In this document: positions 38,598 to 46,962 of the stretch, piece after piece
How positions within the stretch are numbered: the first letter of the stretch is position 1
Layout of the letters: every line of letters begins with the position of its first letter
Assembly (NCBI RefSeq): GCF_001699815.1
Contig: NZ_MCGB01000057.1
Location: 62,001-126,000 of the forward strand
DNA length: 64,000 nt
Source of the DNA: Ralstonia pickettii
GTDB taxonomy: Bacteria; Pseudomonadota; Gammaproteobacteria; Burkholderiales; Burkholderiaceae
Direction of reading: 5' to 3'
The notes under the pieces: generated by a model
Database searches by the model: none
What the model was told of the DNA's origin: nothing
Seen by the model: the letters and a program-made list of their open reading frames with translations, nothing else
Position numbers and translations under genes: made by a program

Positions 38598-38845
38598 TTA
38601 AAACTCCTCACATTGAATTATTTGGGCGCACAGGTTTGTGTGCCCGAATCCAAAGTAAGCGTTTTTCCTGCGGGGCTCGATGCCTCGAAAGTCCCAGCCA
38701 AGGCCACGGAACAGCGGCCCAGTACGTATCGACTTGCTGCCCGTGACTTTCGGCACTGAACTTCCGTTTCAATGCAACCGGATCGATCCCGCCCTACAAA
38801 ACAATCGGTTTCGCCGAAAATAATTAACTGAAGTACGAGGGGTCG

Positions 38846-39505
38846 ATGAATATTCTGGTAATCGATAGCTTGCCGCTTTTTGCGGCAGGTGTGTCTAATG
38901 TATTGAATGCACTCGACGCACAGGGTGTGTTTATCGATACGCACTACACGGCGCAAATCGGACCGGCTTGCAGGCAAGCCGAGCCCAGCGCCGTGGTGAT
39001 GGAATGGAGCGCACAGGACGACGACGCACGGCAGCGCCTGTCGGAGTTGAAAGCGGTGTTGCCGGAAGTGCCTGTGTTGCTGACGGTACAAGCTGTGGGC
39101 CGCCACGTGGTCGGCGACGCGCTGCGCTTTGGCGCGGCCGGCGTGGTTGACCGGCAGGCAACGGCCGATGTTCTGCTCGAAGCCCTGCAGCGCATTACCT
39201 CGGGCGCGGTCTACTTGCCGCCCATCAGCAATCTCTATCCCGACGATCCGCGCCAGAGCCCGGGAGAAAGCCCAGCCGAACTCTGGCGCCGGCTCACGCC
39301 GCGGCAGCATGAGGTGCTGCAACTGCTTGCAGAAGGCAAATCCAACAAGCAGATCTGTCGCGTGCTCAACGTGGCTGAGGGCACGATCAAGAACCATCTG
39401 TACGCGCTGTTCCGGCAGATTGGCGTCAACAACCGGACCGAGGCCGCGCTCTGGCTCTCGCGCTGCAAGGCAAGCCTCGTCCGCTTGCAGATGTGTGCGA
39501 TGTAG
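38846..39505 (+). CDS. Orphan NarL/LuxR-type response regulator with atypical receiver
   Basis: A 219-residue protein. The N-terminal 120 residues fold like a receiver (MNILVIDSLPLFAAGVSNVL) but lack the acidic pair, carry Glu53 (AVVMEWS) where the phospho-acceptor Asp is expected, and have Arg instead of the conserved Lys (GAAGVVDRQA). The C-terminal LuxR HTH is complete (LTPRQHEVLQLLAEGKSNKQ, then GTIKNHLYALFRQIGV). No kinase is adjacent. It is therefore likely a pseudo-receiver, constitutive or ligand-controlled. It is divergent from the DUF2589/lysozyme set, its probable target. Confidence 0.82.
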   Translation: MNILVIDSLPLFAAGVSNVLNALDAQGVFIDTHYTAQIGPACRQAEPSAVVMEWSAQDDDARQRLSELKAVLPEVPVLLTVQAVGRHVVGDALRFGAAGVVDRQATADVLLEALQRITSGAVYLPPISNLYPDDPRQSPGESPAELWRRLTPRQHEVLQLLAEGKSNKQICRVLNVAEGTIKNHLYALFRQIGVNNRTEAALWLSRCKASLVRLQMCAM

Positions 39506-39677
39506 CACCGCACGCCACCACTCGCCCGTAGCCTCCGGCAGCCTTGCCGGACGTTACGGGCCAGCGAGGTCGCCACCCATGAAAACACTGAGCCGGTCAT
39601 TGCATTCACGCAACCACGCCATACACTGGTTGCAAGGCGGCGCACGGTGCATCGCCGTTTTTTCATGGAGGCCGCCC

Positions 39678-39956
39678 ATGGAAAGCATCGAATTCCACAC
39701 CAGCCCGCCACGCTACTGCGCCGCGGATCTCACCCTCACGTGCACCGCCAGCGTCGACGGCATCCCGGCCTGCTATGCGGTGACGGCTGAAGCGCTCGAA
39801 GAGCATTTCGGCGCCCGCTCGTGGCGGCAGGAAGATCTGCTCCAAGCCATGGAATCGCACCGCGGCACCATTGAAGACATGGCGCGCTCACTCTTCAAGC
39901 TGACGGACTCGCACAACATCGTGCTGCGTAGCGGCCATTTCCGCTTCGGCATGTAG
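39678..39956 (+). CDS. DUF1488 family small protein
   Basis: A 92-residue acidic cytoplasmic protein with the DUF1488 pattern (tyrosine/threonine-rich beta start, VTAEALEEHFGA, then a helix with HRGTIEDMARSLFKL). ATG 39678 is chosen for its GGAG ribosome site 7 nt upstream; the longer open frame reads back into the regulator gene out of frame. The function is unknown. It is monocistronic, as far as can be seen. Confidence 0.72.
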   Translation: MESIEFHTSPPRYCAADLTLTCTASVDGIPACYAVTAEALEEHFGARSWRQEDLLQAMESHRGTIEDMARSLFKLTDSHNIVLRSGHFRFGM

Positions 39957-40046
39957 CTGCGCCGTGAGCAGCATGGTCGACATCCGCGCCTGCGGTGGAT
40001 AAGAAGAAAGCCAGCGCGAGGCTGGCCTTGTGGAAACGGACGGGTG

Positions 40047-41555
40047 CTAGTCAGGCCTGCACTCGTGCTTCATCTCGCGGCGCCCATCTTCGTAGACCAC
40101 CTCCAGCCGGCACGTGAAGCCCCACAGGCGTACGACGTGGCGCAGCATCTCTTCGTAGTTCGACCCGAGCGGGCGACGGCTGCTCTGCAAGTGGCGCAGC
40201 GTCAATGAGCGATCTCCACCCACGTCGACGTTGGTCACCTGGATGTTGGGCTCGATGTTCGACAAGTCATACTGCCCTGCCAACAACTCTCGGATCTTGC
40301 GATAGCCATCCTCGTCGTGGATGGCGGTGACGCGCAGCTTGGCATCGCGGTCGTCATCGAGCACGGAGAACAGCTTCAACTCACGGATCACGCGCGGCGA
40401 GAGGAATTGCAAGAGGAAGCTCTCGTCCTTGAAGTTGCGCATGGCGAAGTCGAGCGTCTTCTGCCAATCGCTGCCCGCGATTTCGGGCGCCCAGCGGTAG
40501 TCTTCCTCTTCCGGCGATTCACAGATGCGCCGAATGTCCTGGAACATCAGAAAGCCCAGCGTGTACGGGTTCAGGCCGCTGTAATACGGGCTGTTGAATG
40601 GCGGCTGATAGATCACGTTGGTGTGGGCCTGCAGCAGCTCGAGCATGAAGGCGTCGTTGACGAGTTTTTCGTCGTACAGCTTGTGCAGGATGGTGTAGTG
40701 CCAGAACGTCGCCCAGCCTTCATTCATCACCTTGGTCTGCCGCTGCGGATAGAAGTACTGCGCGATCTTGCGCACGATGCGCACGATTTCTCGTTGCCAT
40801 GGCTGCAACTTGGGCGCGTTCTTCTCGATGAAGTACAGCAGGTTCTCTTCCGGTTCCGGCGGGAATTGCGGATCGGGTTCCGGTATGTCGTCGGCCGTTG
40901 CGAGCGCGCGAGCGCGGTGCGTCGGCAGCGTGCGCCACAGGTCGTTCACCTGCGCTTCCAGGTATTTCTCCCGCTCCGCCTGGCGCGCCTGCTCTTCGTT
41001 GATCGACAGCTTCTTCGGCCGCCGATAACGATCGACCCCGTAGTTCTGCAATGCGTGGCAGGAGTCGAGCAGCAGTTCCACCTCCTGCTCGCCGTAGCGC
41101 TGCTCGCATTCGGCCACGTAGTTCTTGGCGAAAAGCAGGTAATCGACGATCGCGTCGGCGTTCGTCCACGTGCGGAACAGGTAATTGCCCTTGAAGAAGG
41201 AGTTGTGGCCATAGCAGGCATGTGCGATCGTCAGCGCCTGCATCGGCATCGTGTTCTCCTCCATCAGGTAGGCGATGCAGGGGTTCGAATTGATGACGAT
41301 CTCGTAAGCCAGCCCCATGAGGCCGCGCTGGTAGCCGCGTTCGGACGCCAGGAAGTGCTTGCCGTATGACCAATGGTTGTAGCCCAGCGGCAAGCCGGAC
41401 GACGCGTAGGCATCGAGCATCTGCTCGGCGGTAATGATTTCGATCTGGTTCGGATAGGTGTCCAGGCCGAAGTCTGCGGCAATCTGGGCGATGCTTTGGT
41501 CGTAGCGCCTGATCAGCTCGAAGGTCCACTCCGAGCCCGTAGATAGATAGGCCAT
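40047..41555 (-). CDS. SpoVR family protein (YcgB type)
   Basis: A 502-residue SpoVR-like protein. It begins MAYLSTGSEWTFELIRRYDQ; characteristic segments are EIVINSNPCIAYLMEENTMP, HACYGHNSFFKGNYLF and NEGWATFWHYTILHKLYDE, with His/Glu residues suggesting a metal-bound helical core. The biochemical function is not established. It is the third gene of the conserved prkA-yeaH-spoVR operon, associated with starvation and general stress in proteobacteria. Confidence 0.92.
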   Translation of the reverse strand: MAYLSTGSEWTFELIRRYDQSIAQIAADFGLDTYPNQIEIITAEQMLDAYASSGLPLGYNHWSYGKHFLASERGYQRGLMGLAYEIVINSNPCIAYLMEENTMPMQALTIAHACYGHNSFFKGNYLFRTWTNADAIVDYLLFAKNYVAECEQRYGEQEVELLLDSCHALQNYGVDRYRRPKKLSINEEQARQAEREKYLEAQVNDLWRTLPTHRARALATADDIPEPDPQFPPEPEENLLYFIEKNAPKLQPWQREIVRIVRKIAQYFYPQRQTKVMNEGWATFWHYTILHKLYDEKLVNDAFMLELLQAHTNVIYQPPFNSPYYSGLNPYTLGFLMFQDIRRICESPEEEDYRWAPEIAGSDWQKTLDFAMRNFKDESFLLQFLSPRVIRELKLFSVLDDDRDAKLRVTAIHDEDGYRKIRELLAGQYDLSNIEPNIQVTNVDVGGDRSLTLRHLQSSRRPLGSNYEEMLRHVVRLWGFTCRLEVVYEDGRREMKHECRPD

Positions 41556-41672
41556 GCTCGTTCCCGTTTGTCGATCACTCAGGGTCACAGGTGGCGTGCT
41601 CACCATGGCACCCGCTGCCACTGGACGGCGGCAGCGCCCGGCTGGGAGCAACCTGCTGCTGCAGATCAGCGA

Positions 41673-42935
41673 TCAGGCGGCGCGCTTCTGAAACAGCTCG
41701 TGCAACACCGGATAGATTTCGTCCGCTTTGAGAATGCGCTGCATCGCGAAGTTGTCGTGCCCAGCCTTCAACGTAAGATACTCCTCCCACAGGTTCTGGG
41801 GCTCCGTCGAGACCACCTCAACATAGGCGTAATACTGCGTCAACGGCAGGATCGTTTCACGCAGCAGCTTCGCGCACAGCTCAGAATCGCCCGCCCAGTT
41901 GTCACCATCCGAAGCCTGCGCACAATAGATGTTCCATTGGCTTGGCGAATAGCGCTCCTGCATCACTTCCGCCATCAGCTTGAGTGCGCTCGACACAACA
42001 GTGCCACCCGACTCGCGTGAGTGGAAGAAGTCCTCTTCGTCCACCTCCTTGGCCACGGTGTGGTGACGGATGAAGACGACGTCGATGCGTTCGTAGTTCC
42101 GCTTCAGGAACAGGTAGAGCAGCATGAAGAAGCGCTTGGCCAAGTCCTTGCGCGATTCGTCCATCGAGCCGGACACGTCCATCACGCAAAACATCACCGC
42201 CTGCGCCTGCGGGCGCTTGCGCAATACGCGGTTGTTGTAGCGCAGGTCGAGCTTCTCGATGAACGGCACGCGATCCAGGCAGGAGCGCAGATGGCGCATC
42301 TCCTTCATCAGCTCTTGCGCGCGCACGCTGTAAGGGCCGTCGTTTTCCAGTTCTTCGTTGTACTCGCGTTCCAACTCGTGCAGACGACGCTGATACGGGC
42401 TGGACAACGCGATACGGCGACCGAGCGAGCTGCGCATCGTACGCAGAATCGACAGGTTGGACGGCGTGCCATCGAGCGAGAAACCCGCGCGCACCTTGCG
42501 CACCTCCGCGATCTTGGCCAGGCTGCGCTTGGCAAGATCGGGCAACGCCATGTCTTCGAAGAAGAAGTTGAGAAAGTCCTCGCGCGAGAGCGTGAAGATG
42601 AAATCGTCTTCGCCCTCGCCCGAGTCGCTGGCCTGGGAGCCGGAACCGCCGCTGCCCTGCTGCGGGCGGTCGAAGCTGTCGCCGCGAATGAACTCCTTGT
42701 TACCCGGGTGGACGCCTTCGCGGCGTCCGCCCGAGCCGTGGTGGAACATGGGCTCCGAGATGTCCTTGACGGGAATGGACACCTGCCCGCTCTGCTCGAT
42801 GTCCATGATCTTGCGGCCCGTCACGGCCTTGGCCACCGCGCGGCGGATCTGGTCTCGGTAACGCTTGATGAAGCGTTGCTTGTTGACGGTGCTCTTGCCG
42901 CCACCGTTCTCCCGCCGATCAATGATCGTGCCCAT
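41673..42935 (-). CDS. yeaH: YeaH/YhbH family protein (DUF444, VWA-like)
   Basis: A 420-residue protein. The N-terminus MGTIIDRRENGGGKSTVNKQ is followed by a Gly/Ser-rich linker (about 80-105) and a C-terminal von Willebrand A-like domain with the metal-site motif FCVMDVSGSMDES and the later SGGTVVSSAL. It is part of the PrkA-YeaH-SpoVR stress set, and physical association with PrkA has been proposed for the family. ATG 42935 is used; the longer upstream frame enters the prkA gene. Confidence 0.93.
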   Translation of the reverse strand: MGTIIDRRENGGGKSTVNKQRFIKRYRDQIRRAVAKAVTGRKIMDIEQSGQVSIPVKDISEPMFHHGSGGRREGVHPGNKEFIRGDSFDRPQQGSGGSGSQASDSGEGEDDFIFTLSREDFLNFFFEDMALPDLAKRSLAKIAEVRKVRAGFSLDGTPSNLSILRTMRSSLGRRIALSSPYQRRLHELEREYNEELENDGPYSVRAQELMKEMRHLRSCLDRVPFIEKLDLRYNNRVLRKRPQAQAVMFCVMDVSGSMDESRKDLAKRFFMLLYLFLKRNYERIDVVFIRHHTVAKEVDEEDFFHSRESGGTVVSSALKLMAEVMQERYSPSQWNIYCAQASDGDNWAGDSELCAKLLRETILPLTQYYAYVEVVSTEPQNLWEEYLTLKAGHDNFAMQRILKADEIYPVLHELFQKRAA

Positions 42936-42990
42936 GTAACTGCCCTCGATTGGAAGTTCGCTGGGGTGTCCTTGCCCTCTCCTGACCTCC

Positions 42991-44913
42991 TTAAGATGAT
43001 TTCCTGACGCGCAGGTACCACTCCACCAGCAAGCGGACCTGCTTCTGGGTATAGCCCTTCTCCACCATGCGGTTGACGAAGTTTTCGTGCTTCTCCTTGT
43101 CGTCATGCGACGACTTGGCATTGAACGAAATGACCGGCAGGAGGTCCTCCGTGGTCGAGAACATCCGCTTCTCGATCACCGCACGCAACTTCTCGTAGCT
43201 GGTCCAGACCGGGTTCTTGCCTCCGTTCTTGGCCCGCGCACGCAGCACGAAATTGACGATCTCGTTGCGGAAGTCCTTCGGATTGGAAATGCCCGCGGGT
43301 TTTTCCACCTTCTCCAACTCGTCATTCAACGCGCTGCGATCGAGAATTTCGCCCGTGTTCGGATCGCGATATTCCTGATCCTGGATCCAGAGGTCGGCGA
43401 ACACCACGTAGCGGTCGAAGATGTTTTGCCCGTACTCCGAATACGACTCCAGATACGAGGTCTGAATCTCCTTGCCGATGAACTCCACGTACGGCGACGT
43501 GAGGTATTCCTTGATGTAAGACATCAGCTTGGACTCTGTCTCCGGCGGGAACTGCTCGCGCTCGATCTGCTGCTCGAGCACGTACAGCAGATGCACCGGG
43601 TTAGCCGCCACCTCCGTCCCATCGAAGTTGAAGACCTTCGAGAGCACCTTGAAGGCAAAGCGCGTCGACAAGCCAGTCATGCCCTCGTCGATGCCGGCAA
43701 AGTCGCGGTACTCCTGGTACGACTTTGCCTTCGGGTCGACGTCCTTCAGGCTCTCGCCGTCATACACGCGCATCTTCGAGAAGATGTTGGAATTCTCGGG
43801 CTCCTTGATGCGCGTGAGCACCGCGAACTGCGCCATCATCTTTAGCGTGTTTGGCGCACAGGGCGCTGCGGCCAGCGAGCTGTTACGCAGTAGCTTGTCG
43901 TAGATCTTCACCTCATCCGACACGCGCAGGCAGTACGGCACCTTGACGATGTAGATGCGATCCAGGAAGGCCTCGTTGTTGCGGTCGGACTTGAAGCTTT
44001 GCCACTCCGCCTCGTTCGAGTGCGCCAGGATGACACCATCGAAGGGGATCGCACCAAACCCTTCCGTGCCCTTGTAGTTGCCTTCCTGCGTGGCCGTCAG
44101 CAGCGGGTGCAAGACCTTGATCGGCGCCTTGAACATCTCGACGAACTCGAGCAAGCCACGGTTGGCCAGGCACAGCCCGCCCGAATACGAATACGCATCC
44201 GGATCGTCCTGCGGATAGTCCTCCAGCTTGCGGATGTCGACCTTGCCGACCAGCGACGAAATATCCTGATTGTTTTCGTCGCCCGGCTCTGTCTTGGAGA
44301 TCGCAATCTGCGACAGCACCGACGGGTGAAGCTTCACCACCCGGAAACGCGTGATATCGCCATTGAACTCGTGCAGCCGCTTGACGGCCCACGGCGAAGC
44401 GATCGAGTTCAGATAGCGCCTCGGGATACCGTAGTCTTCCTCCAGAATCTTGCCGTCTTCCTCAGGCGAGAACAGCCCGAGCGGGGACTCGTGAATCGGC
44501 GAGCCCTTCAGGGCGTAGATGGGGATCTGCTCCATCAACGACTTCAACTTCTCGGCAAGCGAGGATTTGCCGCCGCCCGGAGGTCCGAGCAGGTAAAGGA
44601 TCTGTTTGCGTTCCTCAAGGCCCTGCGCGGCATGTTTGAAGAAGGAGACGATCTGCTCGATCGTGTCCTCCATGCCATAGAACTCCCGGAAGGCCGGGTA
44701 GATCTTGATGACCTTGTTGAAAAACAATCGCGACAGCCGAGGATCGTGGTGGGTGTCCACCAGTTCGGGTTGACCGATTGCGGTGAGCATGCGCTCAGCG
44801 GCGGTCGCATAGGCGGTCGAGTCTTTCTTACAGATGTCCAGGTACTCCTGGATGCTGTACTCGTCCTCTTTGCGAGCTTCAAAACGCGTTGCGTAGTGGC
44901 GGAAAATATCCAT
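42991..44913 (-). CDS. prkA: PrkA family serine protein kinase/AAA+ ATPase
   Basis: A 640-residue protein. The AAA+ core has Walker A LLGPPGGGKSSLAEKL (about 105-120) and the PrkA segments KGSPIHESPLGLF and LLTATQEGNYKGTEGFGAIP, and the C-terminal PrkA domain includes NFVLRARAKNGGKNPVWTSY. Family members have been reported as kinases or as AAA-type proteases. ATG 44913, preceded by GGGGGAG, opens MDIFRHYATRFEARKEDEYS. It is the first gene of the stress operon. Confidence 0.95.
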   Translation of the reverse strand: MDIFRHYATRFEARKEDEYSIQEYLDICKKDSTAYATAAERMLTAIGQPELVDTHHDPRLSRLFFNKVIKIYPAFREFYGMEDTIEQIVSFFKHAAQGLEERKQILYLLGPPGGGKSSLAEKLKSLMEQIPIYALKGSPIHESPLGLFSPEEDGKILEEDYGIPRRYLNSIASPWAVKRLHEFNGDITRFRVVKLHPSVLSQIAISKTEPGDENNQDISSLVGKVDIRKLEDYPQDDPDAYSYSGGLCLANRGLLEFVEMFKAPIKVLHPLLTATQEGNYKGTEGFGAIPFDGVILAHSNEAEWQSFKSDRNNEAFLDRIYIVKVPYCLRVSDEVKIYDKLLRNSSLAAAPCAPNTLKMMAQFAVLTRIKEPENSNIFSKMRVYDGESLKDVDPKAKSYQEYRDFAGIDEGMTGLSTRFAFKVLSKVFNFDGTEVAANPVHLLYVLEQQIEREQFPPETESKLMSYIKEYLTSPYVEFIGKEIQTSYLESYSEYGQNIFDRYVVFADLWIQDQEYRDPNTGEILDRSALNDELEKVEKPAGISNPKDFRNEIVNFVLRARAKNGGKNPVWTSYEKLRAVIEKRMFSTTEDLLPVISFNAKSSHDDKEKHENFVNRMVEKGYTQKQVRLLVEWYLRVRKSS

Positions 44914-45781
44914 ATCTCCCCCGTAGATTTCTTCCCTACTCCACACCAACAAGCGAGAGCCAGGCTAGTTCTTGCGTGCGTTGCTGATTCCACTGTAGAC
45001 GAATCACCGATGATCACAAGAACGGTTGATGGCCCCGAACGGTGCACAACCAATCGCGATTGCGTTAGCGCTCGGCAGCATCAAGTGCTAAATGGACCTT
45101 GCTCGATGCATCAGCACACGCACCCCACGACGATCGGCTACCCCGAGCGCAGCAGAAAGCGTACCCATGCCGCCTTCCCGCGCTCGCAGGTTGGTACGTA
45201 ACCGATCTGCGCGAGTTCCCGCGCGCACGCTGAATACAGGAGGGGGATATCCCTGCATTTCAGTGCGCCGCCAACTGTGATACCGCCGTACTGCGCATGG
45301 CGCGCACCCGCGGCGCTACGTTTGTAGCGGCAGCCTTTCTTGCGGTGACGCAACAACCCAGTGTGCAAAGCACGGGACGATATGCGTTTTATCGCCGGGC
45401 AGGCGCCCACAGCTCCTGGAGGAACGACCAAACAGATCGACCGAAGGTGTCTCTTTTTTACGCCAGAGGGAAGTTTTGCCGGACGCGATGAAGACGCTGT
45501 CCGAAAAGCCCGCACGGATGACGCGGACAAAGAAGCGACTTCTCGTCAGTTTGGTGCGTGGTGCAGGGATCGAACCCTGTAACTCAGTCGTGTGAAACGA
45601 AAATCAGCCCTTCCTAACGCCGCCTCGCCTAGACGGCGCCTCGATCCTATCTCTCAGTCGCGAGTACCGATCCCGCCACTTTTCCGCCGACGGAAGCGAC
45701 CGAACACATGGCTCACGACACATCATTTCTGCCGGAGCACGCCCCCGTAGCCGAATGCGCCGCGCATCGGCCCCCACTGCG
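44914..45781. other. 868-bp interval with no convincing gene
   Basis: It holds the promoter region of prkA on the left and the 3' side of the LysR gene on the right. Open frames here have no recognisable domains, unconvincing codon bias and no good ribosome sites. One plus-strand frame ends in GAWCRDRTL, the sort of peptide obtained by reading a tRNA 3' end in antisense, which led me to the fragment at 45552-45579. The interval marks the change from core to accessory gene content. Confidence 0.6.
45552..45579 (-). other. tRNA 3'-end-like fragment, possible attachment-site remnant
   Basis: On the minus strand CAGGG-TTCGAT-CCCTG (45579-45564) is followed by CACCACGCACCA, which resembles a T-arm, acceptor strand and CCA end. 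The loop is one base short of a normal T-loop, and no matching 5' acceptor strand, D-arm or anticodon arm was found within 100 bp upstream. Such solitary tRNA 3' ends are typical of att sites left by integrases. Confidence 0.4.
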
Positions 45782-46684
45782 CTACGCCATCCCCGAAACG
45801 CGCTTGATTTCTTCGGTCACGATTGCAATCAACGCCTCGGTTGCCGTGCTTAACGGCCGCTGAGGATGGCTGACGCAGACCAGATGCCGCACGATGCGCG
45901 GCGCAACAATGGTATGCATGCGCAGCCGTCCCTCTTCCACGGCACGCTGCACCACGATGCGCGGCAACACAGTGGCGAAACGCGTAGCTTCAACGAACTG
46001 CACGATGGTCCCAAGGATGTCAATTTCGAACTTTGGCGCCAGCGTGACGTCGTGCGCCTGCGTGGCAGTATCCAATACCACGCGTAGGCCGTGCGACTTC
46101 GTCGGTAACACAAGCTCCAGTCCAGGCAGCTTCGCCATTTCCACCGATTCCGGCAATTCAGGGCCATTTGCGACGCTCGTCACTAGCACCATCTCTTCGT
46201 CATGCAGCGACTGCACCTGCAGCGCCAGCCGACCACGTTGGCGATGGACCACCGCTGCATCAAGCTGGCCAGCGGAAACAAGGTTGATCAGTGCCGTGCT
46301 GAAGCCATCTGCCACAGACACCTCTACATTCGGATAGCTCGCGTTAAAGCGTGCCAGGGCTCCGACCAGCACGCTCTCTGTCTCGGAAGCCACCATGCCG
46401 ATCGTGATGCGGCCGGCCATATGCTCCTCGCGCTGCATCATCTGCTGCCGGGCACTCGCGAGATCGCGCACGATCGGCAGAAACAGTCGGTGCATCATCC
46501 GGCCAGCGGCAGTTGGCGCCATACCGTGCGGGATGCGTTCAAAAAGCTTCTGTCCGAACTCATCCTCGAGCTTGGCTATCTGCATGCTCAGGGCCGGCTG
46601 CACGATATTCAACCGCTTGGCTGCCCGCGTGACAGAGCCTTCTTCGAAAAGCGCGATGAAGTACTGAATTTGCTTGAGATCCAT
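45782..46684 (-). CDS. LysR family regulator, divergent from hmf-like operon
   Basis: A 300-residue LysR-type regulator. The HTH starts MDLKQIQYFIALFEEGSVTR and contains NIVQPALSMQIAKLE; the effector domain is about residues 90-295. ATG 46684 is the family start. It is divergent from the molybdenum hydroxylase operon with a strong dyad between them. If the operon is hmfABCD, this corresponds to HmfR1, responding to furoate or furoyl-CoA; that assignment is inference from context. Confidence 0.85.
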   Translation of the reverse strand: MDLKQIQYFIALFEEGSVTRAAKRLNIVQPALSMQIAKLEDEFGQKLFERIPHGMAPTAAGRMMHRLFLPIVRDLASARQQMMQREEHMAGRITIGMVASETESVLVGALARFNASYPNVEVSVADGFSTALINLVSAGQLDAAVVHRQRGRLALQVQSLHDEEMVLVTSVANGPELPESVEMAKLPGLELVLPTKSHGLRVVLDTATQAHDVTLAPKFEIDILGTIVQFVEATRFATVLPRIVVQRAVEEGRLRMHTIVAPRIVRHLVCVSHPQRPLSTATEALIAIVTEEIKRVSGMA

Positions 46685-46842
46685 ATTCGGATGGGTATGA
46701 ACGGTACCGTGTGGCGGCATCAATCTTTGCGGTCCCTGCGACGATGGTCATGGCACCCCATGCCATCAATTATGAGACACAGCGGTTCCATCCCCGTCGG
46801 CGCCCGTGCTGGAAGTGCGCGAAAGCAGGTATCAGAATAAAT

Positions 46843-46863
46843 TATTTTGTTGATCACAAAATA
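46843..46863. promoter_or_regulatory. LysR operator candidate before the hmf-like operon
   Basis: A perfect inverted repeat TATTTTGT-TGATC-ACAAAATA lies in a markedly AT-rich stretch (46832-46885), 159 bp from the LysR start and 100 bp from the operon start. The length and central spacing suit a LysR dimer site. Confidence 0.65.
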
Positions 46864-46962
46864 GTATTAGAACTTATATCTTGCTCTCACTAATCTGCGA
46901 TGCACGTTACGCGGTCGCGCCGATCCTCCGGCGCAATCCCGACGCGTACAACGGAGTCGCAA

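Noticed and set aside
45138-45530. Minus-strand frame of 130 codons in the gap after prkA
   Set aside because: No domain, no ribosome site and inconsistent codon bias; treated as non-coding.
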